A stretch of DNA of 64,000 nt from Clostridium sp. (GTDB taxonomy: Bacteria > Bacillota > Clostridia > Clostridiales > Clostridiaceae): NCBI RefSeq assembly GCF_022482905.1, contig NZ_JAKVOI010000001.1:2481958-2545957 (forward strand), in the 5' to 3' direction. Positions 25,775 through 35,218 of the stretch are shown piece by piece. Position numbers and translations under genes: made by a program. Positions within the stretch are counted from its first letter, which is position 1, and each line of letters starts with the position of its first letter. Below the pieces are notes generated by a model. The model searched no databases, was not told where the DNA came from, and was given only the letters and a program-made list of their open reading frames with translations.

Positions 25775-26971
25775 TCAATTCTCCAGATTGTACTGGAACT
25801 GCTGCACTGCCTCCATATAGTCATTCTGTGCATTTTTCAGGTTTACGAGTTCACTGTCCAGTGCCAGCTTGGCCGAATCTGCCTGAAGCTGTACTTCTGT
25901 TCCAAGTTTTACCTTGGACAATATAGTATCGTAATTAGCCTGTGCACTGGCTACCTTTGCGTTTTCAACAGCTACATTGTCTTCAAGATTTTTAAGGTTG
26001 TAATAATCGTTCCACAGTCCCAGCTTGAGATTCAATTCAGTATCTGCAAGGGAATTCTGCAGATCCTGTATGCTGAGCCCCGTACTCACCTCGCCTGTGG
26101 CATCATTATAGGAATATTGCTTGTATATATCCTCTTTTATATTGAGTATTGCAAGATTGTTGTTTATCTTGCCTATGTCATAGTCATTTTTGACTGCACT
26201 TTCAATCCTGTTTGCAATATTGCCGTCGTCAAACTTTTTGTACTCCTTCTGTGCAGGGGTAAGGGTCAGTTCACTGTCGAGATCCATATTTATGGCCTGC
26301 TTTATACTCAGAAGGTTCTGCTGGAGCTGTGACTCGGGTGTATTCAGTGATGCCTGAAACTGGCTCTTCTGAACATTCAGGGATTCAAGAGCATCGGAAG
26401 TTAGAACACCCTGCTCTATTTTCTCTTTGGTCTGTTCAATCTGCTGGTCCACATTTTCTATCTGTGCATCTATAGTATTTATCTGATCCTGGCAGGTAAG
26501 TGCAGACATATACTGCTTTTCAACAGTAAACTTCATATTCTGAAGTGAATCCTCCCTGTCATGCTTTGCATCTTTTATATTCTGATCGTCAACTTTAGGT
26601 ATGACATCGGTCTGAAGTTTTATATTTACGTACTGTCCTCTAGGGTAGTTCACTTCACTTGTGTCACTATCTTTTATAAGTGTGGCATTCATGCTGTCCC
26701 TGTCATACTGCCTCTGATAGAGCAATATCTTCTGGTCCTTGGACTTGATCTGTATGTTGTTTTTTTCTATATACCCGAGCACCTGGTCAAGGTTCAACGT
26801 CTGATCTCCTATTATTGAATATTGGGAAGTGACAGAACCTGTACCTTCAGCTGCTGCGGAAATGGAAGCAGTTGAACCTGCAGCACCTGCTGTTGGAGCC
26901 GCCGCAAGACATACTGTACCTGTACTGAGTGTAACTGTCAGTGCAGTGAATATAATGAGTTTGTTTCTCAT
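25775..26971 (-). CDS. TolC-family coiled-coil protein (second of a pair)
   Basis: 398 residues with a signal peptide (IIFTALTVTLSTGTVCLA). The mature protein has long amphipathic helices with repeated TolC-type segments, e.g. QIDQTKEKIEQGVLTSDALESLNVQKSQ and YDTILSKVKLGTEVQLQADSAKLAL, the duplicated outer-membrane-factor pattern. In diderms TolC forms the outer-membrane exit duct; the other genes here indicate a monoderm, so the protein presumably works in the wall space. It follows its paralogue by 17 bases. Start moved three codons to the ATG after AAGGAGG. Confidence 0.8.
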   Translation of the reverse strand: MRNKLIIFTALTVTLSTGTVCLAAAPTAGAAGSTASISAAAEGTGSVTSQYSIIGDQTLNLDQVLGYIEKNNIQIKSKDQKILLYQRQYDRDSMNATLIKDSDTSEVNYPRGQYVNIKLQTDVIPKVDDQNIKDAKHDREDSLQNMKFTVEKQYMSALTCQDQINTIDAQIENVDQQIEQTKEKIEQGVLTSDALESLNVQKSQFQASLNTPESQLQQNLLSIKQAINMDLDSELTLTPAQKEYKKFDDGNIANRIESAVKNDYDIGKINNNLAILNIKEDIYKQYSYNDATGEVSTGLSIQDLQNSLADTELNLKLGLWNDYYNLKNLEDNVAVENAKVASAQANYDTILSKVKLGTEVQLQADSAKLALDSELVNLKNAQNDYMEAVQQFQYNLEN

Positions 26972-26988
26972 ATTTGCCATCCTCCTTT

Positions 26989-28122
26989 TTAATTGATTTT
27001 CGATGTATCATTTCCTATATCGCAGGCCTGACCCAGCTTGAACTGTGCCATCCATATATCTCTCTGTGCAGCTTTCACTGTATTCTGGGCACTTTTCAAA
27101 TCCAGCGCTGCAGTATCAAAATCTATTTTGCTGATAACCCCTACATCATATTTTACGCGCTGGGTATCATAACGGGTCTTGGAAAGGGCAAGTGCATCCT
27201 TTTTGGACTTAAGCATCCTGTTTTTAACCTGGAGGTCATTGTAAAGGCTGTTTATCTCCGGGATTATGTTCAACTTCTGAATCTCAAGGCTGTCGGAAGC
27301 ATTGTCCACATTTGCCTGTGCCAGTCTGTTCGGTACGGACTGCGTATTGGGGAATACACCGCTTACCACTTTATATTCAAACTTCTGCAGATTTATATTT
27401 TCCTGGGCTACAAGTATCTCCGCCCTCTTTTCAAGTGCACCGTTCAAATATTCATCGTAGCTTCTTATATAAGGTGTTTCAGTGAACTTGTCTCTCAGTA
27501 AAGTATCATATTTTGTGTAAAGATCGGCACCCAGAATCTTGTTCATATTCATAACATCCAGGTCATACTTTCTCTGTGCTCCATCCAGTTTGGCCTTTTG
27601 CGTATTGTAATCCGCCTCCGCCTTTTTCTCATCTGAAGGAGATATCAAACCAAGGCTCAGTTTTGACTTTGCACTGCTATACTTTTCCTCTTCATTGGCC
27701 ATTTTCTGATTTTCAAAATCAAGCTCATCCCTGTCATTCATGAGGGCAGTATACTGGGTATAGGCAGACAGCTTTATTTCATTTTCAGCCACGGATTTCA
27801 TCTGTGTGTACTTGTACTCGGAAAACTTGTCCTCTCTGCGTGGATTGGATATTCCCTGCATAAGGGAAAGTCTTGTATATGCATCCATGTCCGGGCCACC
27901 CTGATCCAGCTGGTCAGCGTAGCTGCTAGCATTCTTTACATCCGCATCATATGAATTCTGTGCCTGTTTTATGGAAATGTCCATGCTCTTGACCTTGTAG
28001 GAACTTGATATGGCAGCATCTATGGATGCATCTATATCCAGGGTATTTCCGGCTGCAAAAGCCGGAGTACCCGAAAATACAATAGCCAGTATGCACAACA
28101 CTGCTGTTTTTAACTTGTTCAT
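26989..28122 (-). CDS. TolC-family coiled-coil protein (first of a pair)
   Basis: 377 residues with a signal peptide cleaved near AFAAGN. Two related helical halves include YSSAKSKLSLGLISPSDEKKAEADYNTQKAKLDGAQ and YDTQRVKYDVGVISKIDFDTAALDLKSAQNTV, the hallmark internal duplication of TolC/OEP proteins. It forms an apparent two-gene unit with the gene at 25775. There is no efflux pump or membrane-fusion gene beside it. The nearest upstream neighbour is the S-layer-like gene at 28252-31563. Ribosome site GGGAGG. Confidence 0.8.
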   Translation of the reverse strand: MNKLKTAVLCILAIVFSGTPAFAAGNTLDIDASIDAAISSSYKVKSMDISIKQAQNSYDADVKNASSYADQLDQGGPDMDAYTRLSLMQGISNPRREDKFSEYKYTQMKSVAENEIKLSAYTQYTALMNDRDELDFENQKMANEEEKYSSAKSKLSLGLISPSDEKKAEADYNTQKAKLDGAQRKYDLDVMNMNKILGADLYTKYDTLLRDKFTETPYIRSYDEYLNGALEKRAEILVAQENINLQKFEYKVVSGVFPNTQSVPNRLAQANVDNASDSLEIQKLNIIPEINSLYNDLQVKNRMLKSKKDALALSKTRYDTQRVKYDVGVISKIDFDTAALDLKSAQNTVKAAQRDIWMAQFKLGQACDIGNDTSKIN

Positions 28123-28215
28123 ATTTACCTCCCTTCCTGTTCATCAAAATGTTTTTATACTAACAATTACAAAATAATTTTACCATAAATATAAAAATAT
28201 TGCCATATATTCAAT

Positions 28216-28246
28216 AGAGGATTGTCATTTTTCATGACAATCCTCT
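28216..28246. terminator. Terminator after the 1103-residue CWB2 gene
   Basis: 12-bp perfect inverted repeat AGAGGATTGTCA and TGACAATCCTCT with a 7-base loop, 6 bases past the stop codon. Confidence 0.8.
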
Positions 28247-28251
28247 TCTGT

Positions 28252-31200
28252 TTATTTTGCAGTTACAGTATATCCGCTCAAGTCATCACCTGAAGGTGAG
28301 TAAATGGTATATGCAGCATCTTCATGTTTTTCACTTCTTATGCTGATACCGGCACCACTGCTGTTTGCAGCTATCTTGATAACATCCCCCTTGTCGAAGG
28401 AAGCTGCGTTGAATCTGTAGATTACAGTCTTTCCGTCAACACTTATGGCATTTGGAGTGACTGTCCTACCTGTACTTACATCTGTAAATATGAAATCATC
28501 TGAATACTGACTTTGTATGGCAGTATCTATATCCTGATTGAATACCACTTTTACAGTATCCGCATTTGAGGCATTTGTGGCAGTAAATTGATTTGATCTT
28601 GTTATAGGAGGTATATAAACCTTTGTGGAACCTGTCCTTATATTTCTCCCTGCAGAATCCATGGAATTATTATTGACTACACTTAAGGTTGTACTTTCAC
28701 CACAGTCCTTTATGCCTTCTACCTTTTCGCCATCCTTAACCCCCGACTTGTATATTAATATGACATCATTTCCAGTGCTGTACGCATTGTCCGGCTTGTA
28801 TCCATCCACCTTGAAATCATTCAAGTCAAGTGAATCAAGTGCTCCGGAAAGAGAAACCTTGACGCTTATATCATCACCGCTGAATGTCATCTCGGCCGTA
28901 CCCGATATAATTTTAGGCCCATTGCTGCTGGTTGTACTTATATCCCCTATATATGACCCGAGATCAATAGGTGTCCCGTCCTGATCCACCACATTTTCAA
29001 CCCCGACCTGGATTACATTTCTGGCTGTGGTTCCTTCTCCGATGGTATAATTTGAAGGGAATTCAACAGTTACACTTTTATCATCATAGGAAGGTGTTAC
29101 AATTGCCCCCCCAGGCAAATTCTTGACCTCTCCTGTTCCGTCCCTGAACACATAATTTGATTTGTCGGATATGGAAGCATCGTCCATGGTATGATTGAAA
29201 AATATAGCAACAGCCTGATCATTGTCAAATCTTTTGACTATTTCAGTAACGCTTACACCTTTGCTGTCCATACCCGATAGAGTGGCAGTATAGGTAGTCA
29301 TGACATTCGGTTTTGCCTCGGTGTCTATGATATTTTTCACCGTCAACGTATATTTAGATCCGTTCAACGTACCATCGTCAAATTTGAGATCAAAAGTTCT
29401 GTTGTTGTTTCCATCCACGGTTATGGTATTGACATTGTTCAACTTGTAGCTTATGTCATTTCCATCAGAATCCATGAGTTTGTAGTTGCCTGTATTTGTG
29501 GCATAACTTCTTACAACATCCTTGTTGAATTTGACCCTTATTGTCTCTTCATCCAGAATATTTGAAGAGGCAACTTCGGGCTTTTCGCTGCTGCTTCCAT
29601 AATAGAGGGTGGTACTTGTCTGATTGATGGTATTATAGAAGGTATCCTGCACATCATCCTTGACCAGAACCGTATTTGTCCCCTGCTCCAGCATGTCCCC
29701 GACGTTCTTTATCCTAACGGTGCTGTCCCCCGAACCGGGTTCGAAGGTTACATAGGACTCATCAACATCCACATCGTCACCGTTTATCTCATAGTTGTCC
29801 GGGTCAAGTGCTGTTTCCTGGTCCATTGCCCTGTTGTACTTTATATATATTGTACCTGCATTGTCACTCGTAACACTTTCTACCTTTGGTGCTCCATATA
29901 CAGATTCAACTGTGAAATTCTTTGATTGGCTCTGAATTGGAATATTGGCCGCATTGTCAAATTTACTCCCCGATGTGCCATCAGGAATGGTAAAGGTATT
30001 GCTGCCTACAGGAAGTGTGGAATTAAAATAGAGGTCAACCCCATCCGACCAGTCACCGGATTTATCCTTGAACTCCGTATCGGAAGTATCCAGGCCGTAG
30101 TTCCTAACGCTTCTATTATTTATTTTCATGGAAGCCAGATCGTCTTCATCCATTCTTACAGCTTCTGAAAATTTAACCCTCAATTTGTTGCCCCCCACAG
30201 GAGTGACGGATTCAATTGACGGAGATCCTGTTTCCTGAAATGTAACTTCCTTTTCATATTCTGTGATACTGGAAGACAGTTCATCGGAAAGCACATTATT
30301 CTTTACGGTAAAATTGACCTTCTTCCCCTGTTTGAAGGGATTCTTGAAGGTAATTACGACCGTCCTGCCGTCATCCTGCAGATATGCGGAGGACTGGGTC
30401 TGTGCCTCCGAGCCAAGAGAACTCCCATCTATTTCATAATTTGCAATTCTCTCTGCAGAGCTTTCATCCACTGCAGTATTGAATACAACCTTTATCTGAT
30501 TCAGCCCAACCGCTGCTACAGAATTTACAGTGCTGCTGTCATTTGCAATTCCTGCTGCCGCATTCTTTATATCCGAGACTGTGGCATCTGAAATCACACC
30601 CTTTTCCGAAATTATATTTACCTCCGTTGAGCCGGATGCCTTTGACCTTATGTAGTCAAGTGCATTACCCGTCTGTGCGTCACCCTCTCCATTTACAATA
30701 ACAAGGGGTGAAGAGTTTATTCCTGCAAGAGATGCAGCTATAAGTGAATCGGCATATCTGGCTCCCGAAGCATTGGCCACATATATTTTGTCGGATTTCA
30801 AGCTGCCGTCAAAGGCCTTCAATACATTTAGATTTGTTGCAAACCTGTCGGCACCGCCGTTTATTCTTGCAACAGCACCAAGTGACTTGTAGGTATCGTC
30901 ACTTATGGTATTGCTCGTACCAACTACGGTAACAGCCGAATTATGACGGTCGACGAAATCCGCCACAGAAGACATGCTTGTCCTGTCATTTCCCCCGAGA
31001 AGAAGTATCTGGCCTTTTGCTGCAGCAACCGGAGCTGCGGAAAGGGTGTCCGAGAAATTGCCTCCACCTGCCATAAGGACATTTGAAGGGTCAACGCCAA
31101 GTTTTACGAGCTGTTCTGCAACAGATGCATTGGTGTCATATCTGTTCCCGCCGTAGAGTTCAATCAGATTGTAGTTCTCATCTCTGAGCTGATTTCTTAT

Positions 31201-31563
31201 TGCCTGGGATATTACTCCCGTTCCTCCTATGATGTATATATTCTTCGGTTTCAATTTGTCCAGTGCAGCTTTTGCACTGCTGTTCAAATATGTACCCCCC
31301 GTGAGGAGTATCGGTGCATCAAGCTGTTTTGAAAGTGCAACGGAACTAAGTGCATCTGCATAACCTTCGCCTGAAACAAGCAGTACGTTTTCACTATCCG
31401 TCCAGTTGGAAGTTGCCGCAAGAGCTGCCGTTTCATAGCTGTCCGCACCTTCAACACTTGTAACACTTCCTGCGGCTTCTGCAGATACAGCCGGAACTGC
31501 CGCAGAGAGAACAAGTGAAAGAATCGTGGTACTTCCTATGGTTTTAATTGCCCTTTTATTCAT
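28252..31563 (-). CDS. S-layer-like protein with three CWB2 repeats and Ig-like domains
   Basis: 1103 residues. A signal peptide (STTILSLVLSAAVPAVSAEA) is followed by three CWB2 repeats (to about residue 340), each with the DRYxT-type and IIGGTGVIS-type motifs that bind secondary cell-wall polymers. The rest is a chain of SbsA/Big_5-like modules (VGLNQIKVVFNTAVDES, RVKFSEAV, RVKFNKDVVRSY, AIFFNHTMDD). It parallels the 1211-residue protein at 58495 along most of its length but lacks that protein's C-terminal module. Start at the ATG after TGGAGGTAGGG. It directly follows two sigma-like genes (53 bases); an extended -10, TGGTACAAT, occurs in that gap. Confidence 0.88.
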   Translation of the reverse strand: MNKRAIKTIGSTTILSLVLSAAVPAVSAEAAGSVTSVEGADSYETAALAATSNWTDSENVLLVSGEGYADALSSVALSKQLDAPILLTGGTYLNSSAKAALDKLKPKNIYIIGGTGVISQAIRNQLRDENYNLIELYGGNRYDTNASVAEQLVKLGVDPSNVLMAGGGNFSDTLSAAPVAAAKGQILLLGGNDRTSMSSVADFVDRHNSAVTVVGTSNTISDDTYKSLGAVARINGGADRFATNLNVLKAFDGSLKSDKIYVANASGARYADSLIAASLAGINSSPLVIVNGEGDAQTGNALDYIRSKASGSTEVNIISEKGVISDATVSDIKNAAAGIANDSSTVNSVAAVGLNQIKVVFNTAVDESSAERIANYEIDGSSLGSEAQTQSSAYLQDDGRTVVITFKNPFKQGKKVNFTVKNNVLSDELSSSITEYEKEVTFQETGSPSIESVTPVGGNKLRVKFSEAVRMDEDDLASMKINNRSVRNYGLDTSDTEFKDKSGDWSDGVDLYFNSTLPVGSNTFTIPDGTSGSKFDNAANIPIQSQSKNFTVESVYGAPKVESVTSDNAGTIYIKYNRAMDQETALDPDNYEINGDDVDVDESYVTFEPGSGDSTVRIKNVGDMLEQGTNTVLVKDDVQDTFYNTINQTSTTLYYGSSSEKPEVASSNILDEETIRVKFNKDVVRSYATNTGNYKLMDSDGNDISYKLNNVNTITVDGNNNRTFDLKFDDGTLNGSKYTLTVKNIIDTEAKPNVMTTYTATLSGMDSKGVSVTEIVKRFDNDQAVAIFFNHTMDDASISDKSNYVFRDGTGEVKNLPGGAIVTPSYDDKSVTVEFPSNYTIGEGTTARNVIQVGVENVVDQDGTPIDLGSYIGDISTTSSNGPKIISGTAEMTFSGDDISVKVSLSGALDSLDLNDFKVDGYKPDNAYSTGNDVILIYKSGVKDGEKVEGIKDCGESTTLSVVNNNSMDSAGRNIRTGSTKVYIPPITRSNQFTATNASNADTVKVVFNQDIDTAIQSQYSDDFIFTDVSTGRTVTPNAISVDGKTVIYRFNAASFDKGDVIKIAANSSGAGISIRSEKHEDAAYTIYSPSGDDLSGYTVTAK

Positions 31564-31607
31564 AAAATCCCTACCTCCAGTGTTTTTTGGAATATATGAA
31601 TATTGTA

Positions 31608-31616
31608 CCATAGATA
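31608..31616 (-). promoter_or_regulatory. Extended -10 in front of the 1103-residue CWB2 gene
   Basis: Minus strand TGGTACAAT, preceded by the bases ATCTA. The 12-base run around it is the same as at the S-layer P2 promoter except C for T in the hexamer (ATCTATGGTAtAAT). No matching GTAGAA -35 is present here. Confidence 0.4.
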
Positions 31617-32189
31617 CTAATTTTTTAGGAAAATCTTTTTCAATTTGTCCAGTGCAATTTTCTTCCTGTATACGGCAGTTCTATAGCTTACATTCCTTGA
31701 CTCCGCATATTCTCCCAGGGACTTCTCCTCAAGATAATACCAGAAAATAATATCCTTTTCATCCCGGGACAGCTTGTCCATGCTACTTGCAAGTTCAGAT
31801 TCATTTTCTCTGGTCACAAAATCCTCCTCGATATTCTCACCGGAAACCAGGGTATCCATGAGTTCACAGCCCCCGTCATTCACACTGTTCAGGCTGCAGC
31901 TGAAGGGCTTTCCAAGATTCTTCCTCATTAGACTGTAAAAATTTTTTACTATAGAGTTTGTAACATAGGCGGTAAACGAATTTTTCCCCACATCATACCT
32001 GTTCACGGCTGTGATAACAGACCTGTAGCCCTCCTGGATGAGATCCTCCATTTCATAACCCCTTATATATATTGTTCTCGCCTTTTTCACTATAAATCCC
32101 TCAAAGCTCCTGCAAATTTCCTCCAGCGCCCGTCTGTCACCATTTTTTGCACTTTCAACAAGTTTTTCAAGCTTGATTCTATCCTTCAT
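31617..32189 (-). CDS. Sigma-70-family RNA polymerase sigma factor
   Basis: 190 residues. A region 2-like segment (FEGFIVKKARTIYIRGYEMEDLIQEGYRSVITAVNRYD ... FTAYVTNSIVKNFYSLMRK) contains the DLIQEG core-binding motif. A region 4-like HTH follows at the C-terminus (LSRDEKDIIFWYYLEEKSLGEYAESRNVSYRTAVYRKKIALDKL). The size fits a small alternative sigma factor close to the SigH/UviA/TcdR size class; no anti-sigma gene adjoins. It sits between a second sigma-like gene (18 bases upstream) and the CWB2 gene, all leftward, suggesting a dedicated regulator of surface proteins. Confidence 0.85.
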   Translation of the reverse strand: MKDRIKLEKLVESAKNGDRRALEEICRSFEGFIVKKARTIYIRGYEMEDLIQEGYRSVITAVNRYDVGKNSFTAYVTNSIVKNFYSLMRKNLGKPFSCSLNSVNDGGCELMDTLVSGENIEEDFVTRENESELASSMDKLSRDEKDIIFWYYLEEKSLGEYAESRNVSYRTAVYRKKIALDKLKKIFLKN

Positions 32190-32207
32190 GACAAGCCACC
32201 CCCAAAT

Positions 32208-32813
32208 TTATCTCAGAAATTCCAGGTCGAATTCCAGCAGCTTTTTCTTCAGCTTGTTTCGCAACCTGTAGCCCGTCTGATTAAGTGCATTTGCATTTCC
32301 CTCATTTTCCCTGAGATACTCTTCGACACTGCCGTAGTGCTGGATTATGCTGTTGTATTCCATCTCACCTCTGGACAAACCAGTCTTTTCAATAAGGTAG
32401 TCGTACATCATGCTGTTTACCACTCTGTCCTCAAGGGATTCGGATCTATTGTACTGATGGTAGAAAGCACCTGCTTCCATTTCACTGTCGGAGGGCAGAG
32501 CACCAAGCTTCCCCTTTCTCCTCCTCAGATACCTGCTGTAATTCAATACCGTGTTCTTCACAACCCTGTAACCGTAGCTTCTGAACTGTTTCCAGCTGTT
32601 CCCCCTGAAGGCGGTCATGGAACTTACAAGATTCTTCAGTGAAATACTCATGATATCATCCTCGTCCGAATTGCCGAACTCAACTCCAATATAGTCATTG
32701 TACATTCTTCTCATGGCACCTGTAAAACAGAGCTGAAGCCTTGATATACATGCGTCCTCCCCCCTTAAAATCCCCTCTACAAATTCTCTTAAATCGGTGT
32801 CAACGTTTTCCAT
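32208..32813 (-). CDS. Divergent sigma-factor-like protein
   Basis: 201 residues. The middle aligns with region 2 of its neighbour: DDIMSISLKNLVSSMTAF against EDLIQEGYRSVITAVNRY, then FRSYGYRVVKNTVLNYSRYLRRRKGK against FTAYVTNSIVKNFYSLMRKNLGK. The C-terminal ~60 residues are basic and helical (TGYRLRNKLKKKLLEFDLEFL) and may be a degenerate region 4. It could be a second sigma subunit, as in the two-part SigO-RsoA system of Bacillus subtilis, or a diverged sigma. First gene of the apparent operon. Confidence 0.6.
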   Translation of the reverse strand: MENVDTDLREFVEGILRGEDACISRLQLCFTGAMRRMYNDYIGVEFGNSDEDDIMSISLKNLVSSMTAFRGNSWKQFRSYGYRVVKNTVLNYSRYLRRRKGKLGALPSDSEMEAGAFYHQYNRSESLEDRVVNSMMYDYLIEKTGLSRGEMEYNSIIQHYGSVEEYLRENEGNANALNQTGYRLRNKLKKKLLEFDLEFLR

Positions 32814-33046
32814 TAAAATTCTCCCTTCATAGTTAATAATTTAAAGTTATTAAGTCTAAAGTTCGAGCCATATCAATGTTTAAACTGTATCTATATTATA
32901 AGACACCAACTTTTTCAAGAAAATAACGGATTTTTTGTAATTTTTTTCATAAAGTTGAAAAACTGCATAAAAAACAGCCCTAAAGACTGTTTCAGATTGT
33001 ACATGTTTTCACAATACTACTTACAATAATTTTCTTTAAAAATAAG

Positions 33047-33086
33047 AAAAGTATCCGGGTTTGCAAAATCAAGCCCGGATACTTTT
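33047..33086 (-). terminator. Terminator of the rhamnose operon
   Basis: 13-bp arms AAAAGTATCCGGG and CCCGGATACTTTT with a 14-base loop, directly after the rfbC stop codon. Confidence 0.85.
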
Positions 33087-33088
33087 TA

Positions 33089-33655
33089 TCATAATTGCAG
33101 TTCCTTCAATCTCGGCCACAACTTGTCTTTATCGGAAAAGATGATATTTTCAATTCCTATCCCATCAAGAGGCCATTTTATTCCTACATCGGGATCATTC
33201 CAGATAAGTCCGCCCTCGTCTTCCGGATGATAGAAATCCGTACATTTGTAGCAAAATTCCGCCTCATCTGAAAGTACAAGAAATCCATGTGCAAAGCCCT
33301 GTGGAATATAGAACTGTTTTCTGTTCTCTTCTGACAGAATAACTCCAATCCATTTTCCATAAGTCGAGGAACCTCTTCTCAAATCCACTGCCACATCAAA
33401 CACTTCACCCTTGACAACTCTAACAAGCTTTCCCTGAGAATGTTTTTTCTGAAAATGCAGTCCTCTTAAAACGCCCTTTCTGGACTTAGACTGGTTATCC
33501 TGTACAAATTTCATGTCAAGTCCAGCTTCCCTGAATTCATTGTAATTATATGTCTCCATGAAATATCCCCTGTTGTCCCCGAAGATACCCGTTTCTATTA
33601 TGTATACTCCATCTATATCCGTACATTTAAATTCAAACTTCCCCATCTCGATCAT
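33089..33655 (-). CDS. rfbC: dTDP-4-dehydrorhamnose 3,5-epimerase
   Basis: 188 residues, the usual length. Cupin-fold enzyme with VYIIETGIFGDNRGYFMETYN, LRGLHFQ with the catalytic His, and PQGFAHGFLVLSDEAEFCYKCTDFY. It converts dTDP-4-dehydro-6-deoxyglucose to the rhamno form. Last gene of rfbB-rfbA-acetyltransferase-rfbD-rfbC, 10 bases after rfbD. ATG at 33655; a second ATG three codons later is about as likely from ribosome-site spacing. Confidence 0.94.
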   Translation of the reverse strand: MIEMGKFEFKCTDIDGVYIIETGIFGDNRGYFMETYNYNEFREAGLDMKFVQDNQSKSRKGVLRGLHFQKKHSQGKLVRVVKGEVFDVAVDLRRGSSTYGKWIGVILSEENRKQFYIPQGFAHGFLVLSDEAEFCYKCTDFYHPEDEGGLIWNDPDVGIKWPLDGIGIENIIFSDKDKLWPRLKELQL

Positions 33656-33665
33656 TTCCCTTTCT

Positions 33666-34541
33666 TCATATTTTTTCTATAAAGGACTTCAATGCATCCT
33701 TCCATGGTCTCATGTCATCGCCTATTGTACACCTTAGCATCATATTGTCGAGAGATGAATACTCCGGCCTCTTTGCAGCTCTCTCAAGCTTGTCTGAGGT
33801 AATTGGAGATACACTGCAGTCTATACCTGCATAATCCACAATTTTACCCGCAAAATCATACCAGCTGCATTCCCCTTTCCCCGTACAGTGATATATTCCA
33901 TACTCATTTGTAAGAGCAATTTTCAGAATATGATAAGCTAGATCCTCCGCATTTGTCGGATTTCCCCTCTGGTCATCAACTACATCAAGGTGTCCTTTTT
34001 CCCTTGCCGCCTTGAGTATGGTATAGACAAAATTTTTCCCGTACACGCCATAGAGCCAGGAAGTCCTCACTATAAAATACTTTCTGCAATTTTCCCTTAT
34101 GTACTGTTCTCCAAGCAGCTTTGTCCTTCCGTACACGCTCATCGGCTTAGGCACATCATACTCCCTGAAAGGCACACTTCCCTTTCCATCGAAGACGTAA
34201 TCCGTAGAAACATGTATCAATCTTGCCCCTGTAATTGAAGCTGAACGGGCCAGATTTCTCGGTCCTATGGAATTTACCTTAAAAGCACTGTCAAAGTTCT
34301 CTTCACATCCATCAACATTCGTGTATGCCGCACAATTTATGATGACATCGGGTCTGAAATCCTCCACACAGTTAAGTACATCACTAAACCTTGCTATGTC
34401 AAGTTCATTCCTTCCCAAGTACTTAACTTCTGCATTTGAATACAACTTATCGATGTAACCTATATCAGTTTTACCCTTTTTCAGAACTGAAGAAATCTCC
34501 GAGGCAAGCTGTCCCTTTGCCCCTGTAACAAGAATTTTCAT
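33666..34541 (-). CDS. rfbD: dTDP-4-dehydrorhamnose reductase
   Basis: 291 residues of the short-chain dehydrogenase family. N-terminal MKILVTGAKGQLASEIS binds NADPH; RLIHVSTDYVFDG and YGRTKLLGE (Tyr-x-x-x-Lys) form the active site. It makes dTDP-L-rhamnose, the last step of the pathway. Start set at the ATG after GGGGGCGAT. A 93-base gap separates it from the acetyltransferase upstream. Confidence 0.94.
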   Translation of the reverse strand: MKILVTGAKGQLASEISSVLKKGKTDIGYIDKLYSNAEVKYLGRNELDIARFSDVLNCVEDFRPDVIINCAAYTNVDGCEENFDSAFKVNSIGPRNLARSASITGARLIHVSTDYVFDGKGSVPFREYDVPKPMSVYGRTKLLGEQYIRENCRKYFIVRTSWLYGVYGKNFVYTILKAAREKGHLDVVDDQRGNPTNAEDLAYHILKIALTNEYGIYHCTGKGECSWYDFAGKIVDYAGIDCSVSPITSDKLERAAKRPEYSSLDNMMLRCTIGDDMRPWKDALKSFIEKI

Positions 34542-34634
34542 TTGTATCGCCCCCAATATTTTAAATCAATAGGTTCTGCCCCTACCTTATCCTTAAATAT
34601 ATTATAACCATTTTCAGCGGAAACTTCAGTCTTA

Positions 34635-35189
34635 TTACAGGTGTCGAATAACCTGTGCCGGATTACCTGCAATCAACACATTGTCGGGAAAGGATTTTGT
34701 CACCACGGAGCCTGCACCTACCACTACATTATTGCCAAGGGTAACTCCAGGTACCAGAATCGATCCGCCGCCTATCCAGGCATTATCACCGACGGTAACC
34801 GGCCTGCCAAGTCCTATCATTGCCGTACGCCTTTCAACGTCCAGAGGATGTTCAGCTGCATATATCTGGACATGAGGTGCAAACAGACAATTATCACCAA
34901 TGGTAATGGGTGCTACATCAAGCATTGCACAATCATAATTGCAAAGAAAATTATCTCCGATGGAAATATTATAGCCGAAATCACAGTGGAAAAAAGGCTG
35001 AATATCCATATTCTTTCCAACCCGCTTAAAAAGCTGGCGAAGAATAGCCTGTTTTTCTTTCTGCTGTTCGTCCGTCAGATTATTCAGCTTTCGAACAAGT
35101 CCTCTTGCCCGGAATATATCGGCCATCAATTCCGGATCACGTATTTGGTAAGGCTCTCCGGCCAAAAATTTGCTTTTTTCAGAATCCAT
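34635..35189 (-). CDS. Sugar O-acetyltransferase of the maltose acetyltransferase (Maa) type
   Basis: 184 residues. The N-terminal Mac domain (FLAGEPYQIRDPELMADIFRARGLVRKLN) is followed by a left-handed beta-helix with hexapeptide repeats and IYAAEHPLDVERRT with the catalytic His. Such enzymes use acetyl-CoA to acetylate sugars such as maltose, glucose or galactosides. Its place inside the rhamnose operon suggests acetylation of a surface sugar, but Maa-type enzymes are also found in unrelated contexts. Confidence 0.88.
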   Translation of the reverse strand: MDSEKSKFLAGEPYQIRDPELMADIFRARGLVRKLNNLTDEQQKEKQAILRQLFKRVGKNMDIQPFFHCDFGYNISIGDNFLCNYDCAMLDVAPITIGDNCLFAPHVQIYAAEHPLDVERRTAMIGLGRPVTVGDNAWIGGGSILVPGVTLGNNVVVGAGSVVTKSFPDNVLIAGNPAQVIRHL

Positions 35190-35218
35190 TTTATCTATTC
35201 TCCTCTCATAAATCCCGA

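Noticed and set aside
30744-31156. Open frames on the plus strand opposite the 1103-residue CWB2 gene
   Set aside because: No ribosome site and low-complexity composition; they arise from the regular codon use of the gene on the other strand. Similar frames opposite ftsH, fruA and the other CWB2 genes were rejected for the same reason.
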